Shown: positions 53,989-63,599, counted from the stretch's first letter. The stretch: 64,000 nt of DNA from Ga0077560 sp046330435 (GCA_046330435.1 JAXLST010000006.1:1-64000); one strand, 5' to 3'. Numbers and translations are program-made. Notes: generated by a model not told the origin, from the sequence alone.

Positions 53989-56214
53989 TCAGTGGGCGGC
54001 GGGCAGCAGGCGCGCCAGCCGCGCCGGCATCCACCAGTTGCGCCGTCCCAGCACCGCCATCGCGGACGGCAGCAGCACGGCGCGCACCACGGTGGCGTCG
54101 ATGAGGATCGCCGCGGCGAGCCCCACCCCCAGCTGCTTGAACTCCAGCAGCGACAGGGTCCCGAAGATCGCGAACACGCCCACCATCACCACGGCGGCGC
54201 TGGTGACCACCCCGGCGGACGAGGTGACGCCGCGCGCGACGGCCAGGCGCGTGGGGACCCCCGCGTCGTGCGCCTCGCGGATCCGGCTCACCACGAACAC
54301 GTGGTAGTCCATGGACAGGCCGAACAGCACCACGAACAGGAACAGCGGCAGCCAGTCGACGATGAACCCGGTCTGCGGCGCGCCGATGAGACCGGCGCCG
54401 AACCCGTGCTGGAACACCAGCACCAGCAGGCCGTAGGCGGCGCCGACGCTCAGCAGGTTGAGCAGCACGGCGGTGGCGGCCACCACGACCGACCGGAACG
54501 CGGCCACCAGCACCAGGAACGTCACGGCCAGGACGAATCCGATGACCAGCGGCAGCCGGCCGCGCATCACGTCGGTGAAGTCCCGTGACCCGGCGGTCTC
54601 GCCGCTCACCCCGTACCGCGCGCCCGGCACGGCGGCCGCCATGCGCGGCACCAGGTCGTCGCGCAGCAGGTCCAGCGCGTCCCCCGCGGCGGGGGCCGTG
54701 AAGTCGCCCTCGTACGGCAGGTCCATCACCGCGGTGCGGGCGTCGGGGGCGATGCGCAGGCGCGCGTCCCCGGCGCCGGCGAACCGGCCGCTCGCGGCGG
54801 CCTCCCGGCGCAGGCGCGAGGCGGCGGTCTCCAGGGCGCCGCGGTCCATGGGCGTGTCCGACCACAGCACGACGGTGTGCGCGAAGCCGGTCTGCGGGAA
54901 CGCGGCGGTCACCGCGTCGTAGGTCTGCAGCTCGGGGATGGAGCGGGGCAGGCTGTCGGCGCCGGTCTCCCCCAGGGTCATGCCAAGGGCGGGGGCGGCC
55001 AGCAGGGCGAGGGCCCCGGCCGCCACGGCGAGGGAGGCCCTCGGGCGGGCCAGCACGACGCGCATCACGGCCGGCCAGAAGCGCTGGCGGCGGCCGGGCC
55101 GCGACAGGCGGTGCAGCAGCGGGATGCGCGGCCGGTCGATGCGGTCCCCGATGAGGCTCAGCACGGCGGGCAGCACCGTGAGGGACCCGGTCACCGCGAC
55201 GGCGACGACGAGGATGGTGCCGACCGCCATGGAGCTGAACACGGCGTTCCCCGACAGCAGCAGGCCGGCCATCGCGACGACGACCGCCAGCCCCGACACC
55301 ACCACGGCGCGGCCGCTGGTGGCGGCCGCCACGTCGAGGGCCCCGCGGGCGCTCGCGCCGCGGGCGCGTTCCTCCCGCGCACGGCGGACGTAGAACAGGG
55401 AGTAGTCCACCCCGACGGCCATGCCGATGAGCAGCACGACGCTGTTCACGGCGTCGCTCACCGGGAGCACCTGCGACACGATGGCGGTGAGGCCCAGGGC
55501 CCCGGCCACCGCCGACAGGGCGAGCAGCACCGGGACGCCCGCGGCGAAGAGGGCGCCGAAGGCCAGCAGCAGGATGCCGAGCGTCACGGGCAGGCTCAGG
55601 AGCTCGGCGCGGGAGAAGTCGGAGCTGATGGTGTCGTCGACCGCCCGGGTCACGGACGCGTCGCCGACCTGGCCGATCCGCAGGTCGGGGTTCGCGCGGG
55701 CGACGCGGCCCGTCGCGTCCAGGACGGCCTGCACGCGTTCCCCGCCGAGGGTGTCGGCGGCGTCGCCGGTGGCCCCGTCGGTGTCGAGCGCGACGGGGAG
55801 CATCGCGGCGCGGCCGTCGGCGCTGAACGCCAGGCCGCCCACGGACGCGACCTCCGGCATCCCGGCGTACGCGGCGCGCAGCTGGGCGGCGGCGGCCCGT
55901 GCCCGTTGCGGCGGCAGGACGCCGCCACCGGGTTCACGGATGAGCACGCGTTCGGTGAGGTCCGACGGGAACGCCGAGCGCTCCAGCGCGCGGTCCGCGC
56001 GGCCGGACTGCCCGGAGCCCGCCTCGCCCTCGGTGAGCATGCGGGTGCCGGCCATCCCGCCGCCCACGACTGCGGCGGCCACCAGCGCCACCCACAGCAC
56101 GATCGCCAGCACGCGGTGCCGGATGGACCAGGCCGCGAGGCGGCGCAGCGGATGGTGGCCGGCCTCGTGCGGCGGCGGCGCCGGGGGCCTGGCGGGCGGT
56201 GCGGTGGCGGTCAT
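53989..56214 (-). CDS. MMPL/RND family membrane transporter
   Basis: 741 residues from ATG 56214. Twelve transmembrane helices in two halves, each with a large extracytoplasmic loop. MMPL/SSD motifs include IGMAVGVDYSLFYVRRAREE and LFGLSMDYHVFVVSRIREAHD, whose D-Y pairs carry the proton relay. The family exports lipids or hydrophobic small molecules. It is divergent from a two-component system across a 175-base gap. Confidence 0.93.
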   Translation of the reverse strand: MTATAPPARPPAPPPHEAGHHPLRRLAAWSIRHRVLAIVLWVALVAAAVVGGGMAGTRMLTEGEAGSGQSGRADRALERSAFPSDLTERVLIREPGGGVLPPQRARAAAAQLRAAYAGMPEVASVGGLAFSADGRAAMLPVALDTDGATGDAADTLGGERVQAVLDATGRVARANPDLRIGQVGDASVTRAVDDTISSDFSRAELLSLPVTLGILLLAFGALFAAGVPVLLALSAVAGALGLTAIVSQVLPVSDAVNSVVLLIGMAVGVDYSLFYVRRAREERARGASARGALDVAAATSGRAVVVSGLAVVVAMAGLLLSGNAVFSSMAVGTILVVAVAVTGSLTVLPAVLSLIGDRIDRPRIPLLHRLSRPGRRQRFWPAVMRVVLARPRASLAVAAGALALLAAPALGMTLGETGADSLPRSIPELQTYDAVTAAFPQTGFAHTVVLWSDTPMDRGALETAASRLRREAAASGRFAGAGDARLRIAPDARTAVMDLPYEGDFTAPAAGDALDLLRDDLVPRMAAAVPGARYGVSGETAGSRDFTDVMRGRLPLVIGFVLAVTFLVLVAAFRSVVVAATAVLLNLLSVGAAYGLLVLVFQHGFGAGLIGAPQTGFIVDWLPLFLFVVLFGLSMDYHVFVVSRIREAHDAGVPTRLAVARGVTSSAGVVTSAAVVMVGVFAIFGTLSLLEFKQLGVGLAAAILIDATVVRAVLLPSAMAVLGRRNWWMPARLARLLPAAH

Positions 56215-56312
56215 CTGCGGCTCCTTCGTCTGCCGCTCGCGCGGCGCTCGTGGACGCCGTCAACGATCCGTCCGGGCGGTCCCCGGGCCCATCCCGCCCC
56301 CCGCCGAATGCA

Positions 56313-56332
56313 TGGTGGGGTTGTCCCCACCA
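56313..56332 (+). promoter_or_regulatory. Inverted repeat between MMPL and kinase genes
   Basis: TGGTGGGG (56313-56320) and CCCCACCA (56325-56332) are perfect arms with a four-base spacer, 58 bases before the kinase start and 99 before the MMPL start. It may be the binding site of the adjacent response regulator. Confidence 0.5.
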
Positions 56333-56389
56333 CCGGTTCTCCGGTCCGCCGGGTCGTCGCGGGCCGCGCCCGGGAATAGCGTTCACCCC

Positions 56390-57628
56390 GTGCTGCACCG
56401 CGTCGTCATCCGCCCGTTCCTCGAGCTGGGCCTCTTGGTCACCATGGTCGCGATGGGCGGCCTGCTGTTCTCGGCGGTCGTCGCCGGCATCTCGGTGAGC
56501 GCGTCGCTGGTGGTCGTGGTGATCGGGCTGCCGCTGTTCACGGTCACGGTGTGGGGCGTCCACGGCCTCGCGGCCGCCGTGCGCTGGATGACCGTCGCCG
56601 CGCTGGACGAGGACGTCCCGATGCGCCCCCTCCCCCGGCCCGAGCGGCCCGGGTTCCTGCGCGGGCCCCTGTCGCTGGCGCAGTCCGGCGCGGTGTGGCG
56701 CGAGATGGCGCTCGGCGTGCTGCTGCTGCCGCTCGCGGCGCTCGCCATGGCGGTCGTGCTGAGCCTGTGGGCCGGCGCCGTCGCGGGCGTCCTGCTGCCC
56801 GCCTACATCGACCGGCTGCCGGGCGACGGCGGCATCGAGTGGCTCCACTGGGGCCCCGGCATCGAGGCATGGGCGGGATTCGCCGCCGGCATCGTCCTGG
56901 GGGTGATCGCCCGGATGGCGAGCACCGGGTTCACCCGCGCCCACGTCGGCCTGGTGCGCGGCCTGCTCGCCCCCGGCGAGAACGAGCGCCTGCGCGCCCG
57001 CGTGACCGACCTCACCGAGACCCGCGCCCGCATGGTGGACGCCGCCGACGCCGAGCGGCGCCGCATCGAGCGGGACCTGCACGACGGCGCCCAGCAGCAC
57101 CTGGTGAGCCTCGCGATGAACCTGGGGCGCGCGAAGGCCAAGTTCGACGACGACCCGGAGGCCGCCCGGGAGCTGGTCGCCAAGGCGCACGACGAGGCGA
57201 AGGACTCCATCGCCGCCCTGCGGGACGTCGTGCGAGGAGTCCACCCGGCGGTGCTCACCGACCGCGGCCTGGACGCCGCGCTGTCGGCCCTCGCCGCCCG
57301 GTCGCCCGTGCCGGTGACCCTGCGCGTGAGCATCGACGGCCGCTGCGGGCCCACGGCCGAGGCGATCGCCTACTTCGTGGTGAGCGAGGCGCTCACCAAC
57401 GCCGTCAAGCACGCCGGCGCGCGGCGCATCGAGGTGCACGCCGAGCGGGAGGGCGGCCGCCTGCTGGTCGCCGTGGCCGACGACGGCGCGGGGGGCGCGA
57501 CCGACCCGCCCGGCGGCGGGCTGTCCGGGCTGCGCGACCGCGTGGCCGCCGTGGACGGCACGTTCCGGCTCGACAGCCCCGCCGGTGCGGGGACCACCGT
57601 CTCCGTGGAGCTGCCATGCGCGTCGTGA
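56390..57628 (+). CDS. NarL/DesK-type sensor histidine kinase
   Basis: GTG 56390; 412 residues. Four transmembrane helices in the first ~185 residues (an NNH/DUF4153-like sensor), then HisKA_3 with ERRRIERDLHDGAQQHLVSLA (phosphoacceptor H231) and an HATPase_c domain (VVSEALTNAVKHAGA, GGGLSGLRDRV). It phosphorylates the response regulator whose gene overlaps its end by 13 bases. The trigger is probably membrane or envelope state. Confidence 0.92.
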   Translation: MLHRVVIRPFLELGLLVTMVAMGGLLFSAVVAGISVSASLVVVVIGLPLFTVTVWGVHGLAAAVRWMTVAALDEDVPMRPLPRPERPGFLRGPLSLAQSGAVWREMALGVLLLPLAALAMAVVLSLWAGAVAGVLLPAYIDRLPGDGGIEWLHWGPGIEAWAGFAAGIVLGVIARMASTGFTRAHVGLVRGLLAPGENERLRARVTDLTETRARMVDAADAERRRIERDLHDGAQQHLVSLAMNLGRAKAKFDDDPEAARELVAKAHDEAKDSIAALRDVVRGVHPAVLTDRGLDAALSALAARSPVPVTLRVSIDGRCGPTAEAIAYFVVSEALTNAVKHAGARRIEVHAEREGGRLLVAVADDGAGGATDPPGGGLSGLRDRVAAVDGTFRLDSPAGAGTTVSVELPCAS

Positions 57629-58266
57629 TCGCCGAGGACTCCGTGCTGCTGCGCGAGGGGCTGGTGCACCTGCTGGCGGATGCCGGCATCGAGGTGGCCG
57701 CCGCGGTCGGCGACGCCGACCTGCTGCTGCGCGCCGTCGACGAGCACCGGCCGGACCTGTGCATCGTCGACATCCGGATGCCGCCCACGCACACCGACGA
57801 GGGCGTCCGGGCGGCGCTGGTGCTGCGCGCCCAGCACCCGGACACCGCGATCCTCATGCTCAGCCAGTACGTGGAGGAGCGGTACGCCACCGACCTCATC
57901 GCGCTGGGCACCGACGGCCTGGGCTATCTCCTGAAGGACCGCGTCGCCGACGTGGCGGAGTTCACCGACGCCGTCCGCCGGGTGGCGGGCGGCGGCACGG
58001 CCCTCGACCCCGAGGTCGTGTCGCAGCTGCTGGTCCGCAGCCGGCGGCGGGACCCGCTGGAGGGCCTCACGCCGCGGGAGACCGAGGTGCTGCGCCTCAT
58101 GGCCGAGGGCCGCTCCAACACGGGCATCGCCCAGGAGCTGGTGGTCACCGAGGGCGCCGTCGAGAAGCACGTGCGGTCCATCTTCGGCAAGCTCGGGCTG
58201 CCGCCCGCCGAGCAGGACCACCGGCGGGTGCTGGCGGTGCTGCGGTGGATCGAGGGCCCGGCATGA
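57616..58266 (+). CDS. NarL-family response regulator
   Basis: 216 residues; ATG 57616 lies within the kinase gene's last codons. Receiver domain with AEDS (8) and D52 in CIVDIRMP, and a C-terminal LuxR helix-turn-helix (LTPRETEVLRLMAEGRSNTGIA, then VEKHVRSIFGKL). It overlaps the next gene by ATGA. Likely targets are its own operon and the divergent MMPL gene. Confidence 0.93.
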   Translation: MRVVIAEDSVLLREGLVHLLADAGIEVAAAVGDADLLLRAVDEHRPDLCIVDIRMPPTHTDEGVRAALVLRAQHPDTAILMLSQYVEERYATDLIALGTDGLGYLLKDRVADVAEFTDAVRRVAGGGTALDPEVVSQLLVRSRRRDPLEGLTPRETEVLRLMAEGRSNTGIAQELVVTEGAVEKHVRSIFGKLGLPPAEQDHRRVLAVLRWIEGPA

Positions 58267-58973
58267 CGGGCCGCACCGCGTTCCGGGTGTTCTTGGTGGT
58301 GGTCGCCCTCGTGGCGCTCGCGTTCCACACCCTGTCGGTCACCGGCACCCTGTCGAGCGAGACGCGCGTGCTCACCCGCCAGGAGCCCGGTGTGCGCACC
58401 ATCGAGGTGCGGGCCGGCATGGGGAGCGTGTACGTCACCGCGCGTGCCGGGACGGATGCCGTCGCCCTGCGGCAGACCCAGCGCTGGTGGCAGGGCCGCC
58501 CGCGCTTCTCGGTGCGGCGCGCCGGGAGCCTGCTGGTGGTGGCCTCCTCGTGCCCGAACGCCCTGGGGCGGCCCTGCGAGGGCCGGCTCGACCTCACGGT
58601 GCCCCCCGGCACGGAGCTGGACATCCGCACGGACGACGGGGCCGTGCACCTGGACGGGCTGTCGGGCGGCATCCGGGTGCGCAGCGGCGACGGGGTCATC
58701 GACGCCGAGCGGCTCCGCGGCGCGGACGTGGACCTGGTGGCCGGGGACGCCGACGTGACCGCCGTGTTCACGACCGCGCCGCGCCGCATCCGCGCGACGG
58801 CCGCCGACGCCGCGGTGCGCGTCCTGGTGCCCCGCGACGGACGGGCATGGCGGGTGGAGGGCACCACCGGGGATGCGCCCCGCGACATCGAGATCGCCCA
58901 GGATCCCGCCGCGGGCCGCACGATCACCGCCGACACCGCCGACGGCCCCGTCCGCATCACCTACGCGGAGTAG
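58263..58973 (+). CDS. DUF4097-like membrane-anchored beta-helix protein
   Basis: 236 residues; ATGA overlap with the regulator gene. One N-terminal transmembrane helix (~7-27), then repeated beta units (IRTDDGAVHLDGLSGGIRVRSGDGVIDAERLRG, ADVDLVAGDADVTAVF) of the DUF4097 group, often found with two-component systems. It probably lies outside the membrane as a partner or target of the kinase. Confidence 0.8.
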   Translation: MTGRTAFRVFLVVVALVALAFHTLSVTGTLSSETRVLTRQEPGVRTIEVRAGMGSVYVTARAGTDAVALRQTQRWWQGRPRFSVRRAGSLLVVASSCPNALGRPCEGRLDLTVPPGTELDIRTDDGAVHLDGLSGGIRVRSGDGVIDAERLRGADVDLVAGDADVTAVFTTAPRRIRATAADAAVRVLVPRDGRAWRVEGTTGDAPRDIEIAQDPAAGRTITADTADGPVRITYAE

Positions 58974-58993
58974 GGGCCGCCGGCGGGGGCCGG

Positions 58994-59668
58994 TCAGATC
59001 CGCGAGACCCGCTCGCAGTCCGGCGCGATCGCGTCGGACGGGTCGGCGGCCACGGTGTCGAACCCGGTGCCGCAGGCGACGGTGTCGGTCTCGCCGTCGC
59101 GCACGTTCACGGCGTCCGCACCGGGTCCCGCGTCGATGCCGTCCTCGCCCGAGCCGCCGGTCACCTGGTCGGCACCGCCGCCCGTGACCAGCCGGTCGTC
59201 GCCGGTTCCGCCGTTGACGACGTCGTCCCCGTTGCGGGTGGTGATGAAGTCCGGGCCCGCGCCGGCGCTCACCTCGTCGTCGATCTCGTTGAACGCCTGC
59301 GTCCCGGTGCCGTGGAAGAAGGAGTCCGCGTCGGGGCTCAGGCCCACCCGCAGGCGCGTGAGCTGCGCGGCGTCGCAGCGCACGCCCTGGTTGGGGGCCG
59401 CGGTCACCGGCAGCGCGACGCACCCGTCACCGGGCACGATGCGCTGGAACGCCTGGTTGGGGGACAGGTCCACCTGCCCGGCGAGGGGCTGGTTCATCTG
59501 GAACTGGAGCCGCTCGCCGCCGTCGGTCTGCACCGAGATGGCGTCGGGCGCGACGTGCCCCGCGCCGGCGGTCGGGGACAGGAACAGCGCCATGGCGGGA
59601 ACCGCGAGTGCGGCGGTGATCCCGAGGGCGGCGACGGCGAGGGCGGTGCGGCGGCGGATGGAACGCAT
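58994..59668 (-). CDS. Secreted protein with RTX-like calcium-binding repeats
   Basis: ATG 59668 with GGAG; 224 residues. Signal/anchor segment (~9-30), a beta-rich middle, then a run of nonapeptide-like repeats (NGDDVVNGGTGDDRLVTGG, GGSGEDGIDAGPGAD) that fold into a calcium-bound parallel beta-roll. The C-terminal ACGTGFDTV...DCERV is a common ending of such short actinobacterial proteins. Extracellular; no toxin domain. Confidence 0.82.
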   Translation of the reverse strand: MRSIRRRTALAVAALGITAALAVPAMALFLSPTAGAGHVAPDAISVQTDGGERLQFQMNQPLAGQVDLSPNQAFQRIVPGDGCVALPVTAAPNQGVRCDAAQLTRLRVGLSPDADSFFHGTGTQAFNEIDDEVSAGAGPDFITTRNGDDVVNGGTGDDRLVTGGGADQVTGGSGEDGIDAGPGADAVNVRDGETDTVACGTGFDTVAADPSDAIAPDCERVSRI

Positions 59669-59756
59669 GCGGTGCTCCTGGCGTGGGGGCGCCCGGGGCG
59701 GGCGCCGTTCGCCAACCCCGGACACCACTCCCCCGCCGGTTATTCCCGGCCGTCGT

Positions 59757-60098
59757 TCAGACGTTCGCCGCGCGCCGCGCGCCGGCGGCCACCGCCCGCA
59801 GGTACGCCAGGCGGAACAGCTCGACCGCGTCGTGCGCCGCGGCCTCGTCGGGCATGGGCGCGCTCACCCACCCGGAGTCCGGGAGGATCCGGTGCGGGCG
59901 GGCCCGGCCGGCGGCGAGCAGCTCGTCCCGCACGCGGCGGGGGAACGGCAGGTCGGCGACCGGCACGCGGCCGGCGTGCACGTGCCCCAGCTCGCGGCGG
60001 CCGTACCGGTACTCCGTGCCCCCGAAGCGGTGGGGATGGGCGGTCACGCCCTCCCAGGTCCCCACCTCGTCCAGGATCTCCAGCCTGGGGTCGTCCAT
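59757..60098 (-). CDS. DUF5519 (luciferase-like small) protein under MerR-type control
   Basis: 113 residues from ATG 60098, GGAGGT seven bases upstream. WEGVTAHPHRFGGTEYRYGRRELGHVHAG, DLPFPRRVRDELLAAG and PDSGWVS define the DUF5519 family, often labelled luciferase family protein although unrelated to luciferase chemistry. Its function is unknown. The upstream SoxR/MerR-type promoter implies induction by redox-active or other toxic compounds. Confidence 0.85.
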   Translation of the reverse strand: MDDPRLEILDEVGTWEGVTAHPHRFGGTEYRYGRRELGHVHAGRVPVADLPFPRRVRDELLAAGRARPHRILPDSGWVSAPMPDEAAAHDAVELFRLAYLRAVAAGARRAANV

Positions 60099-60130
60099 CT
60101 CGCACCTCCGGTTCGCGGACCGACGACCCC

Positions 60131-60161
60131 AGGCTAGGACCTCAAGTGCACTTGAGGTCAA
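60131..60161 (-). promoter_or_regulatory. MerR/SoxR-type promoter and operator
   Basis: Reading leftward: TTGACC (-35, 60161-60156), a 19-base spacer, TAGCCT (-10, 60136-60131). The 20-base perfect palindrome ACCTCAAGTGCACTTGAGGT (60139-60158) fills the spacer. An over-long 19-base spacer occupied by a palindrome is the hallmark of MerR-family activation, and the CCTCAAG/CTTGAGG arms match the E. coli SoxR box. It drives the DUF5519 gene; no MerR or SoxR gene is in the window. Confidence 0.8.
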
Positions 60162-60598
60162 GCGGGCTCGACGACCACCACCGGGATCTCGCGCTCGGTC
60201 TTCGCCTGGTAGGCGTCGTAGTCCGGCCAGATGCCGGTCATGAGCGTCCACAGCCCACCGCGCTCGCCGGGCCCCGCGGTGCGCGCCCGCGCCGCCATGC
60301 GCTCCGCGCCCACCTGGATGACCACCTCCGGGTCGGCGTCCAGGTTCACGTACCAGTCCGGGTGCTCGGGCGACCCGCCGTAGGAGGCGACCACCACGTA
60401 CGCGTCGCCGTGCCGCCCGTAGATGAGGGCCGTGCGGCGCGCGACGCCGCTGCGGTGCCCGCGGGTGGTGAGCAGCAGGGTCGGCACCCCGGGGCGCCAC
60501 TCGTGGCCGTCGGCGCCGTCGCTGTCGGCGTAGCGCTTGACGTGGTCGGCGACCCATCCGGCTTTGGGGTCGACCGGGGTCTCGTCGATCAGGGCCAT
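60158..60598 (-). CDS. Deazaflavin-dependent nitroreductase family protein (DDN-like)
   Basis: 146 residues from ATG 60598. TLLLTTRGHRSGVARRTALIYGRHGDAYVVVASYGG, then HPDWYVNLDADPEVVIQV, is the signature of the F420-dependent DDN/F420-binding split-barrel family. These enzymes use reduced F420 to reduce quinones or nitro compounds, which fits the F420 oxidoreductase elsewhere in the window. Its stop codon runs into the MerR-type operator of the next gene. Confidence 0.9.
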   Translation of the reverse strand: MALIDETPVDPKAGWVADHVKRYADSDGADGHEWRPGVPTLLLTTRGHRSGVARRTALIYGRHGDAYVVVASYGGSPEHPDWYVNLDADPEVVIQVGAERMAARARTAGPGERGGLWTLMTGIWPDYDAYQAKTEREIPVVVVEPA

Positions 60599-60690
60599 GG
60601 GGACCTCCCGGCATCGTTGGGTAGGGGGACGGTACCCGCGCCCCCGGCGTCCGGCACCCGCGCCGGGCGCCGGACGGCCCGGTGAGGCCG

Positions 60691-61531
60691 CTACGGCGTC
60701 CCGTCGCGACCGGGGCGGGGTGCCTCCGCGGCCAGGAGCCCGCGGTCGCGCATGACGTTGGCGAGCTGCGTCCGTGAGCTCACCGCGAGCTTGGCGTAGG
60801 CGCGGGCCAGGTTGGACTCCACCGTCCTGCGGCTCATGAACAGCGCCGCCGCGATCCCGGCATTGGTGCTGCCCTGGGCGGCCATGCGCGCCACGCTCAG
60901 CTCCGTCTGGGACAGCCCGCCGGCGGCGCGCCTGCCGGCCACCCGCGCGATCTCCTCGGATGCCCGCCGGGCGAACGGTTCCGCGCCAAGCCGCGCGAAC
61001 TCCGCACCGGCCTCCTCGACGGTGCGTCGCGCGGCGGCGCGACGCTTGAGACGGCGCTCGATCTGTCCGCGCAGGAGCAGGGTCCGGGCGCGCTCGAGCG
61101 GCATCTCGAGACGGTCGTGCGCGGCGGTCGCCTCCTCCACGTGGGCCAAGGCCTCCGGGAGCTCCCCCGCCTGCGCGGCGGCCATCGCCGCCCCCCTGCA
61201 TCCGATGGCGGTGCACCACGGGCGGTCGTGCAACGCGCCCCAGGCGCGCAGGCTCGCGGCGAACCCGGCCGCCCGCGCATGGTGCCCCGCCGCCGCCAGG
61301 GCCTCGATCGCGTCGGGCGCGCAGAACGCGATCGGCCATTCGTAGACGCCCGACGCCTCGACGCCGGCGATCACCGGGTCCAGGACCTCGACGGCGGCGG
61401 CGGCGTCACCGTCGAGCAGCGCCACGACGCCGAGCACCCACCGGGCGAGCCGCTGGCCGTCGGGCCACCCGACGGCGACCGCCCCCTGGAGCGCCGCGTC
61501 GGCGAGCGCGACGCCGGCGTCGCGGTTCCCC
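60691..61531 (-). CDS. LuxR-type AAA regulator, C-terminal part after a frameshift
   Basis: About 280 codons in the frame one base off the upstream part. They encode further TPR-like helices (GNRDAGVALADAALQGAVAVG, LGVVALLDGDAAAAVEVLDPV) and a C-terminal LuxR helix-turn-helix (GGLSQTELSVARMAAQGSTNAGIAAAL, then SRRTVESNLARAYAKL). An independent start would be possible near 61437, but family alignment runs straight through the frameshift, so this is the DNA-binding end of the preceding frame. Confidence 0.75.
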
Positions 61532-63443
61532 GGAGGACGTCGGCCATGCCCTGGACGGCAGCCGACCAGTACCGCATGGCGAACGCCGCGCCCTCGCCCG
61601 CCAGGACCGTGCCCCGCGCCTCCTCCCAGGCGCGTCCCAGCTCACCCTGGAGCAGGGAGGCGGTGGCGAGGTACGCGCCGGCGAACGCCAGGGTCGCGTC
61701 CTCTCCACGGGGCGTGGCCCACGCGATGTGCGCGGCGAGCCGCTCACGGGCCGCCGTGAGGCGCCCCGTGAACACCTCCACCGACGCGACCATGAGCGTG
61801 GGGCGCAGCAGGTGCGCCGCGGGCTGCTCGGCCGGTTCGAGGGCGAGCGCCCGTTCGAGCTCGCCGTGCTCCACGCCCCGCCCGGCGAACAGGGATGCGG
61901 CCTGCCGGAACGCCGCGGCCTCGGCCCGCGTCCCGTCCGCCCCGCCGAGGGCGACCGCGCGGTCCAGGTGGGCGAGCGCCGCCGCGGGGTCGCCCGTCGC
62001 CATGTCCGCGAGCGCGAGGCCGAGGTGGATGCGGGCCGCGAGGTCGTCGGCACGGCCGGTGTGGAGGAGCGCCTCCTGCAGGGAGGCGACCGGCGCACGC
62101 GGCCCCATGAACGCCAGGGCCTGGGCGGTGAGGAACAGGGCCTCGGCGCGCACCGGACCCGACGGCTCGGACGCCACGACCCGCTCGGCGTGGGCGCGGG
62201 CCGCGTCCGCGTCCCCGGCCCGGAGCCGGAGGGCCGCGGCCCGGAGCAGGCGCCGCCGGACGCCGGACGCGTCCGCGGGGGGTGTCCGCTTCGCGGCGTG
62301 CGCGGCGTGCCCGGCCGCGACCCCCGGGGCGCCACGGCGCTCGGCGCGGTCGGCGGCCTCGTCGAGCGCGGCGGCGATCCGCTCGTCGGGGCCGTCGCCT
62401 GCGCACGCCAGGTGGTGGGCCCGTTGCTCCGGATCCCCGGCGTGCGCGGCGAGCTCGGCGTGGAGCAGGCGCCGCCGGGCCCTGGGCGCGGCGGCGTACA
62501 CGGCCTCGGCGAACAGCGGATGGGTGAAGGTGATCACCCCGTCGTCGCCGACCGTCACGATGTCGGCCTCCTCCGCCGGGGCCAGTGCGGCGGCGTCGAC
62601 GAGCAGGGTGGTGGGGTGCGCGAGCGCGGCGGCGCGAAGCAGCGCGGCCCGGGTACCGCGCGGAAGGCGCCGCATCCGCCCGCGGGTGAGGCGCCGCAGA
62701 TCGTCGGGCACCGCGAGCATCCCCTCGGCATCCGCACCCTCCAGGGCCCGGGCGACTTCGAGGGCGTGAAAGGGGTTGCCGCGTGACACGCGGATGATGC
62801 GTTCGAGCTGCGGCCGGGAGGGCGCCGTGCCCACCCCCGCCCGGACGATGTCGGTGATGGCCCCCGGATCGAGGGGGCCGACCCGATGCCGCGAGAGCGC
62901 GGGACCGAGCTCCGCGGCCAGATCGACCTCCTCCGGCTCCCCGCTCCTGCGCGTGAGCACCGCGTGGACGGCCCGCTCCTCGAGTCTGCGCAGGGCGTAC
63001 ACGAGGGCACGGGCGCTCGCGTGGTCGACCCACTGGGTGTCGTCGACCGCCAGGAGCAGCGGACGCCGGGCGGAGAGGACCGAGAGGATGGTGGCGAGTC
63101 CACGTCCGAGTGCGCGCGGATCGCTCTGCATGTCCGCCGCGGGCCCGCGCAGCAGCGCCGCACGGAGGGCGTCGGCCTGAGGGCCCGGGAGTTCGTCGAT
63201 CCGCGCGTCCGGGACCCCGTCGAGGAGATCCGCCAGGGCGGAGAACGCGAGGCCCCGTTCGGACGGGGACGGCCGTGCCCGGAGCACCGGGTGCCCGAGC
63301 TCCGCGGCCCGTGCGATGGCGGCGCGCCAGAGCGTGCTCTTCCCGATCCCGGCCTCGCCCTCCAGCAGCAGCATGCGGGGCGCACGTCCGGAGGCGGTCA
63401 GCATCGCCTCGATGACGCCCAGGTCCGCCTCACGGCCCACCAT
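61528..63443 (-). CDS. LuxR-type AAA (LAL) regulator, N-terminal part before a frameshift
   Basis: ATG 63443 (GTG 63452 is an alternative). The product begins MVGREADLGVIEAML with Walker A LLEGEAGIGKST, Walker B LLAVDDTQW and STAND-type helices (VSRGNPFHALEVARAL), followed by ~350 residues of TPR-like repeats. LAL regulators bind an inducer and ATP, then activate transcription. The frame goes wrong at a run of four C's at 61528-61531 (G's on the coding strand); one more G would restore LRGNRDAGVALAD and give a normal ~918-residue protein. Either a base-calling error or a recent inactivating (or phase-variable) deletion. Confidence 0.8.
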
Positions 63444-63514
63444 CCCTGACACGGCGCCAGTATCGGCTGGACGCGACGGGCTGTCGAGTCCATGCAACCG
63501 GACCTGGCGACTGT

Positions 63515-63534
63515 GGGTTCTGGCGGGTTCTGGC
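63515..63534 (+). repeat. Tandem 10-bp direct repeat
   Basis: GGGTTCTGGC occurs twice without a gap (63515-63524, 63525-63534) in the 156-base gap between the LAL regulator and the last gene, with a looser copy (GGCGGTTCTGC) at 63555-63565. A period of one helical turn could suit a direct-repeat-binding regulator. Confidence 0.4.
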
Positions 63535-63599
63535 GGCTTGAAACGCCGATGGCCTGGCGGTTCTGCGTGTTCTTCGCAGATGCGGGTACCGGGATTAGC

